A program made the translations under genes and the position numbers. A stretch of DNA of 53,540 bases from Deltaproteobacteria bacterium (GTDB lineage Bacteria > Myxococcota > JACRCW01): NCBI GenBank assembly GCA_016218805.1, contig JACRCW010000043.1, forward strand, positions 1-53,540. Reading direction: 5' to 3'. The stretch's first letter is position 1, and each line of letters starts with the position of its first letter. Below the pieces are notes generated by a model, which saw only the letters and a program-made list of their open reading frames with translations, searched no databases and was not told where the DNA came from. This document shows, piece after piece, positions 45,563 through 53,442 of the stretch.

Positions 45563-45579
45563 CTTAAGGAGGACTTAAG
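45563..45579. promoter_or_regulatory. PmrA-box-like site, CTTAAG-N5-CTTAAG
   Basis: Two perfect CTTAAG hexamers with 11-base centre-to-centre spacing, in the 196-base gap between the leftward response-regulator operon and the rightward hydrolase gene. The established PmrA/QseB-type consensus is YTTAAK-N5-YTTAAK. The site is AT-rich in a GC-rich setting, so chance occurrence is unlikely. Confidence 0.7.
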
Positions 45580-45688
45580 GTGTCCCGCGTAGCGTGGAGC
45601 GTCAACCCGAACACGCCGGGCGGACCGGTTGGCTGGGCTGCTGGCATGTTCTCAATGCGTGGACGCTCCCACGCGCAAAGAGGCGCGC

Positions 45689-48203
45689 ATGCACCAACGA
45701 CAAGTGAACGACTTGCTGTGTTCCCTGCTGGTTGTGCTGGGGGGCGTTTCCTGCACCGCGCGGTCCACGGGTGATTCGCCCAGTTCCTCCACGTCCGCCG
45801 GCGGCGTGGCGTCTTCCAGCGGGAGTCTGGTCGCCTCGGGAGACAGCCACGGCGGCCCGGCGTCCTCCGGCGCTGCCACCTCGGCGGGCAGCAGCAACCT
45901 GTCAGGCGGTGGGCTCAGCCCCATTGAACAGCGGATCGCTGAGCTTGCCGCGCCCTACGTGGACCCAACCGGTTCCACCGGAAAAGCCATTGGGCTTGTT
46001 GTCGGCGTATCCACGGGAACCACCCGGACCATCCTCGGCTTCGGTGCGCGGACCATCCACGGGGCAGTGGCACGGCCCGAACGACATCTTTGAGATTGGG
46101 TCCGTCACCAAGGTGTTCACGGGCTACCTCCTGGCGCGCGCGCTTGAGCAGGGCGCCGTCAGCCTGGATGACACGCTGGATGCCCACTTTCCCGGCGGCG
46201 CTCCCAGCTTCAACGGCCGGTCCATTGCCCTGATTGACCTCGCCACGCACACGTCCGGGCTCCCGGACTACCCCGGAAACATGCACTCCAGTGACCCGGC
46301 CAATCCGGGCGCGGGATACACCCAGCAGGACCTGGACGCGTTCATGGCGGCGTACCCGCTCACTGTCGAACCCGGCTCAACCTACCGCTACTCCAATCTC
46401 GGGGCGGGCACATTGGGCCACGTCCTGGTCCGCACCACCATGACCGCAGACTACGAGGCGCTTGTCCGGCAGGTCATCGCGGACCCGCTGCAGATGAACG
46501 ACACCCGGACCGTGCTGCTTCCCGCGCAGGAGCCCCGGCGCCTGCAAGGCTACCGGAATGGCCAACCGTCGCCGCGCCTGGACATTGGCGAGCCGCTGGC
46601 TGGTGGCGGGCTGCTGCGGTCCACGGCGCTGGACATGCTGACGTTCCTGGATGCGGCCCTGGGCGTTGGCCCGGCGCAGGCCGTCACCACGTGGGGGACC
46701 ACCCTCCTCCCGCGGCGGCAAAGTCCCCACGGCACCAACGGAGAGACGGGTCTGCTCATCAACATTGAGGATCACGCCGGCGGACGCCTGTACTCCAAGA
46801 ACGGGGGAACCCCCGGCTTCAGTTCGCAGATCACGCTGATGACCAACCCCCGCATTGCGGTGGTGCTCCTGGCCAACACCAACGGAACACAAGGGTTGAT
46901 GGAACTGGGCACCGCCTTGGTGGACCTGCTGAGGAGCGGCGGCGGCGGTTCGTCGTCTTCGGCGGGCGGCGCCACGTCTTTGGCGGGCACCGCGTGTGTC
47001 CCGGGCCGCCAGGTGCCATGCGCCTGCATGGGCGGAGCCCAGGGGGTCCAGGTGTGCCGGAATGATGGGAGCGGGTTTGATGCGTGCGTGTGCGGCACCG
47101 CGTCCTCCAGTGCGTCACCGGGGGGTGGGTCGGGATCCTCCGCAGCGGGTGCCACGTCGTCGTCCGCGTCTTCAGGGGCTTCCGGCCAATCCGGCATCAT
47201 TGACACGGTGGTGTCGCTGGATGCGTGCAAGCAACTGAGTCACCGCTGTCAGGCGGGCGACCCAGCGTCCTGCGGCACGTGCCAGTACCGGGTGCGGTAC
47301 AATGCGCAAGCGTGTTCGGCCAGCCAGCCGTGCGACAACCTGCTGCTGTACTGGTCTTTCATGGTCTGTGACGGCGCCAGCGTCCAGGGCATGCTTGATG
47401 GCGTGCTGGCCGCACACCCCAACTACATCACAGCGTGCGTCCAACCGTTGTATCCGGGCGAGATGATGCCGGTATCCCTGGGCGCTCCCGGGCGGGAGGC
47501 GCAGGTGGTTGGCGCGTTGTTCAGCGCGCTCAAGGATGCGCCCAACGCCGTTTGGACCGGCAAGAACCTCCTGCACGCGGGTTGCAGCTACGCCGCCTCG
47601 CGGTACCCCGTGGTGGCCGCGAGGTACCCCGACGACGCGCAGTGGCTGGGGAGCATGAAGAGCGCCGCCTGCTTCTCGGATGGAGTCGTCTCGGTCACCT
47701 ACCAGGACAGCTACGTGGGCCAGGGTATCGCCGCGGGGGGGGCGCAGTGCCAGGAGCGGCATGATCGCATTGCCGAGGCCTACACCGTCCTGGCTCCAAC
47801 CACCGGCCATGCATGCTCGGCGAGCCCGCAGGCGCAGTGCGCGTGCGATCCCAATCATGCCGTAAGGTCCTATCCCAATGACTGCGGGGGCGGTGATTGC
47901 GCGCTGTTTGATTCCATCGTGAGGCCCGCGGGCACCGGGTTCTCGCTGGCGCCGGGAGTGACAGCCGGCAGCTTTGCCGTCCCCAACTGGCGGATCATTT
48001 CCGAGGGCGACAGCTTCCGCACCACCAGCGACCGTTGCGCCCGCGACGTGGTGCCGGAGGCGCCCTTCAAGACGTTGTGTGATTCCCTGGAGGCCGACGC
48101 CGCTCGGACCTGCTCCTTTGTGGCGCGTCCCACCGCGGCACATTGCACGGATTTCCTCCAGAACATTGGAGCGCTGTGTGTGGACTGGTTTGACGCGCTG
48201 TGA
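45689..48203 (+). pseudogene. Serine beta-lactamase-like hydrolase lipoprotein, frameshifted
   Basis: The ATG at 45689 begins a lipoprotein signal (LLVVLGGVSC, Cys 22) and a Ser-rich linker. The frame then breaks at GGGG, 46061-46064; dropping one G restores an 837-residue protein. Class C beta-lactamase-type motifs follow in the second frame: S-x-x-K in EIGSVTKVFTG, HTSGLPDYPG, YRYSNLG, and KNGGTPGF near the third motif. After a Ser-rich linker comes CVPGRQVPCACMGGAQGVQVC, a short motif frequent in myxobacterial surface proteins, then about 350 cysteine-rich residues. It may be a real pseudogene, a phase-variable gene or a sequencing error; the rest of the frame is undamaged, favouring error or very recent loss. 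Confidence 0.85.
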
Positions 48204-48250
48204 AGCGACAGGTGGGGGCGCACGGGGGGGATGAAGCATGAACCATGTCG

Positions 48251-48964
48251 TCAGAGGGAAGTAGTCAGGCGCACCAGCCACTCGGGTGCGGCGCGGGTTG
48301 CCCACCGCTCCACGGTCTTGTCTGCGCCGACGAGGATGGCGACGCCCAACGCGGCCATGGCCCACCCCATGGCGCGCTGCCCCGCGTCCCCCAGCGCCAG
48401 CAGGCGGCCGCGCCAGCGGGACAGCAACGTGCGGGACAACGCGCCGACGACCAGCAGCGGCAGTGCCGCACCGATGCCGAACGCCACCATGGATGCCGCA
48501 ACGTACGCCGTGCTTCCGCCCTGGCTGGCAAGCGACACGGCGCTTCCGAGCGTCGGGCCGATGCACGGGCTCCAGACCAAGCCAAGGAGCAGCCCGACAA
48601 CAAACTGGCCGTGCCAGCCTTGGGGCTGGAGGCGCCCGAGGAGTGAGCCGCCGACGCCAGCCGCTCCGGCAAGCCTGGCACTGAACCGGTGGTGCAGTGA
48701 CGGCGACGCCATCAGCACTCCAAAGACCAACATGGCCCCCGCTGCCACGGCTTGGACCGCCGACTGCTCCAGGCCGACGATCGTACCGAGCGTGGCCACG
48801 AAGGTCCCCACCACGGAGAACGACGCGGCGAGGCCAACCGCCAGTGCCGCCGGTCCAAACTGATGCGTCGCCGCCGCTGCCCCGACCAGAACCGGAGCGA
48901 GCGGCAGGACGCACGGCGAGAGGGACGTGAGCGCGCCGGCAAGGAAGACGAGGACGAGGGACAT
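48251..48964 (-). CDS. ccdA: CcdA-like thiol:disulfide membrane transporter
   Basis: 237 residues, six predicted membrane helices, the length of CcdA, the short form of the DsbD transmembrane domain. The conserved cysteines appear as LTSLSPCVLPLAP and GLVWSPCIGPTLGS. CcdA passes electrons from cytoplasmic thioredoxin to periplasmic thioredoxin-like proteins. The thioredoxin gene next to it, 33 bases upstream, encodes the likely periplasmic acceptor. It is the last gene of a three-gene leftward operon. Confidence 0.93.
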   Translation of the reverse strand: MSLVLVFLAGALTSLSPCVLPLAPVLVGAAAATHQFGPAALAVGLAASFSVVGTFVATLGTIVGLEQSAVQAVAAGAMLVFGVLMASPSLHHRFSARLAGAAGVGGSLLGRLQPQGWHGQFVVGLLLGLVWSPCIGPTLGSAVSLASQGGSTAYVAASMVAFGIGAALPLLVVGALSRTLLSRWRGRLLALGDAGQRAMGWAMAALGVAILVGADKTVERWATRAAPEWLVRLTTSL

Positions 48965-48997
48965 GGGCGGCCTTTGTGAACACAGGAGGGGAAGCGG

Positions 48998-49360
48998 TCA
49001 CAGGGCGCGTCGGAGCAGCGCGGCCAGGCGCTGTGGATCGGCATCACCGACGGTCCGGCCCATTTCCTTGCCAGCCTTGAAGACGATGAGCGTGCTCTGT
49101 GAGTTGGCCTTGAGGGACCTGGCCATGTCCCTCTGTCCATCGAAGTCCAGGCGAAGCAGCGTCAACGAGGCGAACTCGGGTTCTGCAAGGATGTCCTTGA
49201 GCGCGGTGTCCTGCGCGCGGCACGTCGGGCACCAATCCGCCGCGACCAGGACGACGACGGGCTGGCCATTCTTCTGCAAGGCGTCGAAACCCGCCGTATC
49301 AAACGCCCTGGTGGCAGGGGTTGCCGAAAGAGCAGCTGCGAGAATGAGCGTGTTCAGCAT
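48998..49360 (-). CDS. Secreted thioredoxin-like protein
   Basis: 120 residues. A short signal peptide (MLNTLILAAALSATPATRA) precedes one thioredoxin domain with active site WCPTC (C44, C47) in VLVAADWCPTCRAQ. A cis-proline region appears as SQSTLIVFKAGKEMG. It probably acts in the periplasm on disulfides, reduced by the adjacent CcdA. The gene lies between CcdA and an unknown gene read in the same direction. Confidence 0.93.
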   Translation of the reverse strand: MLNTLILAAALSATPATRAFDTAGFDALQKNGQPVVVLVAADWCPTCRAQDTALKDILAEPEFASLTLLRLDFDGQRDMARSLKANSQSTLIVFKAGKEMGRTVGDADPQRLAALLRRAL

Positions 49361-49413
49361 GTGGTGGCTCCGTTGTTTCGGGTTGGTGCATCGTCCCTGC
49401 GGCGTGGCCGGCG

Positions 49414-49890
49414 TTACTCGCGGATCCCGGGTCGTTTTGAACCGCGTGACGGCCGAACGTGCGCGACGACGGCGGCGAGCGTTTCCGGACGTTCCAACTC
49501 GGATTCGTCGACCAGGAGTGTTGCCGCCCGCACGTAGGCGCTCGACGATCGCGTCCCCGCCGACGCGATGCGAAGACGCGCCCCCGCAAGCACGGCGAGC
49601 GACGCGGGCATGATGATCGGAACGCCCGCAAGGCGGGGCACGGCCTCAATCAGCCGCTCCGCCAGATCGAGCCCGTTGACGGCGTTGCCTGCCTCGTCCG
49701 TATGAGCGTGGAAGGGAACGACCAGGACGTCCGTGGTGCGCCCCCGCACTGCCCGGATGACCTGTTCGTCCGTCGCGCCTCCCGGGATGATGTCCTGCTC
49801 ATCCACGGGCAGGCCGGCTTTCTCCAGCAGGGCCAGCACGCGTGTCCGGATGAGGGGCCCGTATGGGCGGAGGATGGTGACGTGTGCCAT
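49414..49890 (-). CDS. Unknown 158-residue protein leading the thioredoxin-CcdA operon
   Basis: From the ATG at 49890: MAHVTILRPYGPLIRTRVLALLEKAGL, then IIPGGATDEQVIRAVRGRTTDVLVVPFHAH and AERLIEAVPRLAGVPIIMPAS, a Rossmann- or flavodoxin-like alternation of strands and helices. I do not recognise a family. There is almost no ribosome site, but TAACG-N17-ACTGAA ends four bases before the ATG, so a leaderless transcript is possible. It is followed by the thioredoxin and CcdA genes, so a redox role is a reasonable guess. Confidence 0.7.
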   Translation of the reverse strand: MAHVTILRPYGPLIRTRVLALLEKAGLPVDEQDIIPGGATDEQVIRAVRGRTTDVLVVPFHAHTDEAGNAVNGLDLAERLIEAVPRLAGVPIIMPASLAVLAGARLRIASAGTRSSSAYVRAATLLVDESELERPETLAAVVAHVRPSRGSKRPGIRE

Positions 49891-49894
49891 GTCC

Positions 49895-49922
49895 TTCAGT
49901 CCGGCAGAAGCTGATCCCGTTA
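49895..49922 (-). promoter_or_regulatory. Candidate ECF promoter of the thioredoxin-CcdA operon (weaker)
   Basis: On the leftward strand TAACG, 17 bases, ACTGAA. The first element and spacing equal the two rightward copies; the second element matches ACGGTA at four of six bases. It lies directly before the ATG at 49890, so it would give a leaderless mRNA. Confidence 0.35.
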
Positions 49923-50097
49923 CACCCTGGCGAAGCACCCACCGCCATTTCCGGTTGGTCACGGGACCGTGAGGGGATTCCCGGTGGCGCGTCACGGTGC
50001 TGCGCGGCCATCAGTCATGGTGTCCCATGTCGGGAAGCCGCCTTGACTGGTGCGCTGATGCGTGGGCGACACAGGTGGGTTGTTCGCGGATCAGGCG

Positions 50098-50125
50098 TAA
50101 CGCTTTGCGCCGCGCGGTGACGGTA
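50098..50125 (+). promoter_or_regulatory. Candidate ECF promoter upstream of the sigma gene
   Basis: TAACG (50098-50102), 17 bases, ACGGTA (50120-50125), identical in both elements and spacing to the sequence before the Cys-rich peptide gene. This is the usual layout of an autoregulated ECF sigma promoter. Confidence 0.6.
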
Positions 50126-50271
50126 CTTGGTACCAGTGCGAGGTGCGGGTGCGCACTCGCGACGGGTCGACGGAACTCGGAGTGTGGACGCCGGCGCGCG
50201 GGAAACATTGAGCAACGCCGCGTTCCATGGGAGGAGCGGCCGTGACTGGCCGCCGGGAGGGTCACGGGTTG

Positions 50272-50874
50272 ATGGATGAAGCCGTCCTTCTGGAGAGACT
50301 GCGCCGCGGCGATGAGGCGGCGTTCAGCCATCTCGTGGAAAGGCACCACCGCCCGCTGCTCCGCCTCGCGCGGTCGTTCGTGTCGAGCCAGGCCGTGGCG
50401 GAGGAAGTGGTGCAGGACACGTGGGTGGCCGTCATCACGGGCCTGCCAACATTCGAGGCGCGCTCCAGCCTCAAGACCTGGATATTCCGCATCCTGGCCA
50501 ACCGCGCCAGGACCCGCGGCGTCCGCGAGGGACGCTCGGTCCCGTTTTCCTCGCTCAGCGGTGACGACGAGCCCGCTGTGGACGCGTCTCGGTTCAGCGC
50601 GAACGGAATGTGGTCCAGGCCACCGGAAGCGTGGGACGGAAACGCGCCCGATACGATCCTGATGAACGGCGAGGCGATGCGCAGCCTTTCCCGCGCGATG
50701 GAGGAGCTTCCACCGGCGCAGGCCGCCGTCGTCACGCTGCGTGACGTGGCGGGTATGGATTCGGCGGAGGTCTGTAGCGTCCTCGAGATCTCCGAGACCA
50801 ATCAGCGGGTCTTGCTCCATCGCGCGCGGTCGAAACTGCGGCGCGTGCTGGAGGAACACGTGGGCGCCAAGTAG
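50272..50874 (+). CDS. ECF RNA polymerase sigma factor
   Basis: 200 residues from the ATG at 50272; GTG at 50242 (with GGGAGG eight bases upstream) and ATG at 50227 are alternatives. Region 2 reads LLERLRRGDEAAFSHLVERHHRPLLRLA and AEEVVQDTWVAVI; the end of region 2 is FEARSSLKTWIFRILANRARTR. After a long linker, region 4 reads LPPAQAAVVTLRDVAGMDSAEVCSVLEIS, ETNQRVLLHRARSKLRRVL. It is followed nine bases later by its anti-sigma gene. Probable targets are the sites TAACG-N17-ACGGTA. Confidence 0.94.
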   Translation: MDEAVLLERLRRGDEAAFSHLVERHHRPLLRLARSFVSSQAVAEEVVQDTWVAVITGLPTFEARSSLKTWIFRILANRARTRGVREGRSVPFSSLSGDDEPAVDASRFSANGMWSRPPEAWDGNAPDTILMNGEAMRSLSRAMEELPPAQAAVVTLRDVAGMDSAEVCSVLEISETNQRVLLHRARSKLRRVLEEHVGAK

Positions 50875-50883
50875 GAGATGAGC

Positions 50884-51117
50884 ATGCTGACCTGCCAAGG
50901 CCTGACGGAACTTGTGACGGACTACCTGGAGGGGCGCCTGCCCTTCACAAGGTGGCTGAGTTTCCAGATGCACCTGGGAATGTGCCGGCACTGCCGCGGC
51001 TACCTGCGCCAGATGAAGGTGACGGTGGCCACGCTGGGCCACCTGCCGCCGGAACCCATGCCCCCGGCGATCCGGGATGAACTCCTCAGGCGGTTCAAGG
51101 ACATGCGCTCGGCGTGA
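50884..51117 (+). CDS. Soluble zinc-type anti-sigma factor
   Basis: 77 residues from the ATG at 50884, chosen because GGAG lies six bases upstream (an ATG at 50878 is too close). C4 and H30-x3-C34-x2-C37 (QMHLGMCRHCRGYL) form the ZAS zinc-finger motif. No membrane segment, so it acts in the cytoplasm, as in redox- or metal-sensing ZAS proteins of the RsrA and ChrR type. It should bind the adjacent sigma factor and release it on zinc loss or thiol oxidation (inference from family). Confidence 0.92.
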   Translation: MLTCQGLTELVTDYLEGRLPFTRWLSFQMHLGMCRHCRGYLRQMKVTVATLGHLPPEPMPPAIRDELLRRFKDMRSA

Positions 51118-51138
51118 AATCCGCAGGGCCTGGCCGTG

Positions 51139-51166
51139 TAACGATCCGGCAACTCTCCAGACGGTA
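51139..51166 (+). promoter_or_regulatory. Candidate ECF promoter upstream of the Cys-rich peptide gene
   Basis: TAACG (51139-51143), 17 bases, ACGGTA (51161-51166). Same elements and spacing as the site before the sigma gene. It lies in the 174-base gap after the anti-sigma gene, giving a leader of about 120 bases to the peptide gene. Confidence 0.6.
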
Positions 51167-51291
51167 TCCACAGGAGCAGCACCCCGGCACATTTGGGTCG
51201 GCCGCTGGTGGGCAGTGGCCGCCACACGCGCCGCCGAGAGGTCCTCGGCGCGCCCCGGGGCAACGAGCCGGGTCTCCGGCAGGAGCGAGTC

Positions 51292-51504
51292 ATGTCCAAT
51301 ATGAAACTGGTCGCAGCGGTGGTGTGTGGGTTGGCGTTTTCGTCGGTGGGCGCGCTCGCGTCACCGGGGGCCTCCGTGGCCGAGAAGAAGGATGACAAGA
51401 AGAAGAAGGACGACAAGAAGGGCGGCGAGAAGAGCTGCGGCGGCGACAAGGGCGGCGGCGAAAAGTCCTGTGGCGGAGAGAAGAGTTGCGGCGGACAGAA
51501 GTAG
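51292..51504 (+). CDS. Secreted Lys/Gly/Cys-rich peptide with EKSCGG motifs
   Basis: 70 residues from the ATG at 51292 (GGCAGGAGCG upstream). A signal peptide (KLVAAVVCGLAFSSVGALA) is followed by a lysine/aspartate-rich stretch and then three copies of EKSCGG. This resembles the small HvfA/bufferin-type periplasmic proteins with repeated EGKCG-like motifs that carry copper- or other metal-binding modifications, whose genes are commonly under ECF sigma control. Their modifying enzyme (DUF692 family) is not seen in this window, so the cysteines may be unmodified here. Binding of metal ions in the periplasm is the best guess. Confidence 0.8.
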   Translation: MSNMKLVAAVVCGLAFSSVGALASPGASVAEKKDDKKKKDDKKGGEKSCGGDKGGGEKSCGGEKSCGGQK

Positions 51505-52000
51505 CCAGGCGCTGAGAGCCCGCGACGCGTCGTCGGAACTGCCCGACGCCTCGCGGGGACCGCGCCCAAGCGCGCGCGAAACCGGAGGCGCTGCCGCGCT
51601 CGCGCGGCCTCAGCCCGTTAGCCGTTCGGGTACTGGATCTTGGGGTGTGGGCCGGTGTTGTCGGGCGCGCATCACGACGAGCGCCGGCTCAGGCGGCGGG
51701 CGCGAACAGCCATGGCGGAGCGTGGTGCTCGACGGCAGCGCCGCAGCAGACGGTCAGGAACGCCAGGACGTTCCTGTTCTGCCTATGCGCGGTGGCGCCG
51801 TGTTTGTGCCGGCGGCCTCAGACGCGGTGGCCGCGACCCCCGGGTTGGGACCTCGCCCGTATCACCCCGTGGGCGGCGTGTTCATGGGCGCCGTGCCGGG
51901 TGGCTCCTGGGTCTCACCGTCCGGCCGGGTGCGTGTCGGGCGCAGGCGGCGCAGCGCACTCCGGAAGGACATGCGCTCGAACTTCTGAGCGGTTGCCGGT
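51505..52000. other. 496-base region without a convincing gene
   Basis: Long frames here look like shadows of GC-rich sequence. A perfect AGGAACG...CGTTCCT stem (about 51757-51776, six-base loop) is present downstream of the peptide gene and might be a terminator-like hairpin. A weak leftward frame, 51862-52020, starts MSAYWNEPATAQKFERMSFR; I do not claim it. Confidence 0.4.
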
Positions 52001-52207
52001 TCATTCCAATAGGCGCTCATTTCCGCACGTACGGGCGTGCCGCGCAAGGAGCACAGCCAGGGTGAGCAGCCGATCCCGCAACTGCTTCATTTCCGCCTGT
52101 GACCGCACTCCAATGAGCGCCAGCACATCCCGGCCTTCGGCTGCCGTCAGCAGGCGTTCGCCTTCACGGATGTCCGCATCCGACCACCTCCAACCGCGTG
52201 TCCTCAA
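52001..52207 (-). CDS. Small helical protein, uncertain
   Basis: 68 residues: WSDADIREGERLLTAAEGRD, then VLALIGVRSQAEMKQLRDRLLTLAVLLAR, amphipathic helices. It overlaps the 52164-52391 frame by 44 bases in a different frame. The two may be one gene broken by a frameshift or two coupled short genes. No family recognised. Confidence 0.4.
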   Translation of the reverse strand: MRTRGWRWSDADIREGERLLTAAEGRDVLALIGVRSQAEMKQLRDRLLTLAVLLARHARTCGNERLLE

Positions 52208-52391
52208 CGCTCTGATCGGGTTCCATCACCTCGGTGACCAGTGTGGCCAGCGGTTCTCTCAACCTGGCCAGTATTTCCTGCAGTGCGTCCGCTGATTCCA
52301 CGGGTTTCAGCTCGCGCAGGACAAGCGCCTGCGCGTCAGTTATTTGGACTGGCGTCAACCACCTCCAAGCAGCGTTGTTGTCTTGGGGCAC
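52164..52391 (-). CDS. Small helical protein, uncertain
   Basis: 75 residues: WLTPVQITDAQALVLRELKP and ALQEILARLREPLATLVTEVME, helical and acidic. Downstream it runs into the 52001-52207 frame. Composition is protein-like but there is no recognised domain, so the gene is tentative. Confidence 0.4.
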   Translation of the reverse strand: MPQDNNAAWRWLTPVQITDAQALVLRELKPVESADALQEILARLREPLATLVTEVMEPDQSVEDTRLEVVGCGHP

Positions 52392-52944
52392 GGCCCCCCG
52401 CCGCGTGTGCCTGCCCGCTCAGCCCTCGCCCTATTGAAGGCGCAACCACGCGCCGCGCGAGTACGACATTTGGCGGAGGGCGCGGGAAAGCCAGCCGAGA
52501 GCACCTGTCTCATCAGCGAGAATTCGCCGTCCACCCGCAATCGACGCTGCGGGCGGGGACGAGGCGGATCGATCCTGAGCCACGTCGTAGGGCGGGGGCT
52601 TGTCCGGGCTTGTCCCCCGCCCCGGGTCAGTGCGCGCCGCACGTGGCGCCACGGCCCGCCGCCCCTATCCCGACGGGCGCTTCCGCAAGGGTAGGTCAGA
52701 CGCCGTACGCAAGGTCGCGCCAACCCGCCTCTCTCGACGAGGCTCGGGCGGGGGACAAGCCGACAAGCCCCCGCCCTACGACGCACGCGTGGCACGCATC
52801 CTGTCGCCGGGGCAGCGGTCCAGACCCGGCGCGACCAGGATCGCCTGCGCCGAGAATCAATCGTCGGGGCTCAGGATTGAATCCACCTCGGGCCGGGAAG
52901 CCGCGGCGGCTCTCGGCGAGATTCGGAATGAGGAAGGGAGCGGG
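52392..52944. other. 553-base region holding a family-2 repeat pair
   Basis: No gene seen. It contains the paired inverted repeat at 52580-52783, listed separately. The remainder is GC-rich without clear structure. Confidence 0.5.
52580..52783. repeat. Paired inverted repeat (family 2), copy 2
   Basis: Left arm 52580-52623 is almost identical over 43 bases to 29135-29177. Right arm 52744-52783 is its inverted copy, ending CCCCGCCCTACGACG. Filler of about 120 bases differs from the other copy. Confidence 0.7.
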
Positions 52945-53361
52945 TCACGCCTTACGCGCGGCCACCGCAGCGCGGACGAATGGAGCAAATGCCAGGTCCT
53001 CGTTCTTGATGTGACGCAGCTCCTTGAGCAGGAACCCATTGGTGCGGATGAGCAGGTGCTCACGCGGGCCCACGCTTTCCAGATGCCTGAGGAGGCGCTG
53101 AAAGTCCGTCGCGAGAGAGGCGTGCCGCCGCGCATGCGCGGCAACCGCGGAGAACCCCGTTGCCGTCAGCAGCGCCTCTTCCGTCCTGAAATGGAGGTGG
53201 GTGCCCAGGAAGTCCAACACGCTCCTGATTTCCTCGGCGCCCCGCCCCGTGACACAAGCCGCGAACAGGACGTTGGCACGGCGAAAGAGCTCCCTGTGTT
53301 GGATGTCAAGCTCCGGGATGCCCGTCTCAAGAGCGGGGTCCCAGTCAAACCGGATTGTCAT
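52945..53361 (-). CDS. Bacteriohemerythrin
   Basis: 138 residues, the single-domain length. The di-iron ligands are H22 (IQHRE), H57-x3-E61 (HFRTEEAL), H76-x3-H80 (HARRH) and H117/D122 (RHIKNED). It binds or senses oxygen. It lies alone near the edge of the window; with the hemerythrin-GGDEF protein at 33021-34271 it makes two hemerythrins in this window. Confidence 0.93.
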   Translation of the reverse strand: MTIRFDWDPALETGIPELDIQHRELFRRANVLFAACVTGRGAEEIRSVLDFLGTHLHFRTEEALLTATGFSAVAAHARRHASLATDFQRLLRHLESVGPREHLLIRTNGFLLKELRHIKNEDLAFAPFVRAAVAARKA

Positions 53362-53442
53362 GACTTGCCCTCTGCAGTGGAACGCGAACAGAAGATTTCG
53401 GGCCCTCCTGCACTCCGAATGGGTTGAAATTGACGCATGGGA

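Larger units (their letters stand above)
49891..50241. other. 351-base divergent intergenic region of the ECF cluster
   Basis: Holds the start regions of two opposite operons. I see the two promoter candidates listed separately and a perfect palindrome GGTAC-TTG-GTACC at 50122-50134, overlapping the end of the rightward promoter and possibly an operator. No gene is seen. Confidence 0.45.

Noticed and set aside
51862..52047. Short leftward frame starting MRGTPVRAEMSAYW
   Set aside because: Poor ribosome site, Pro/Thr/Arg-rich composition and no domain.
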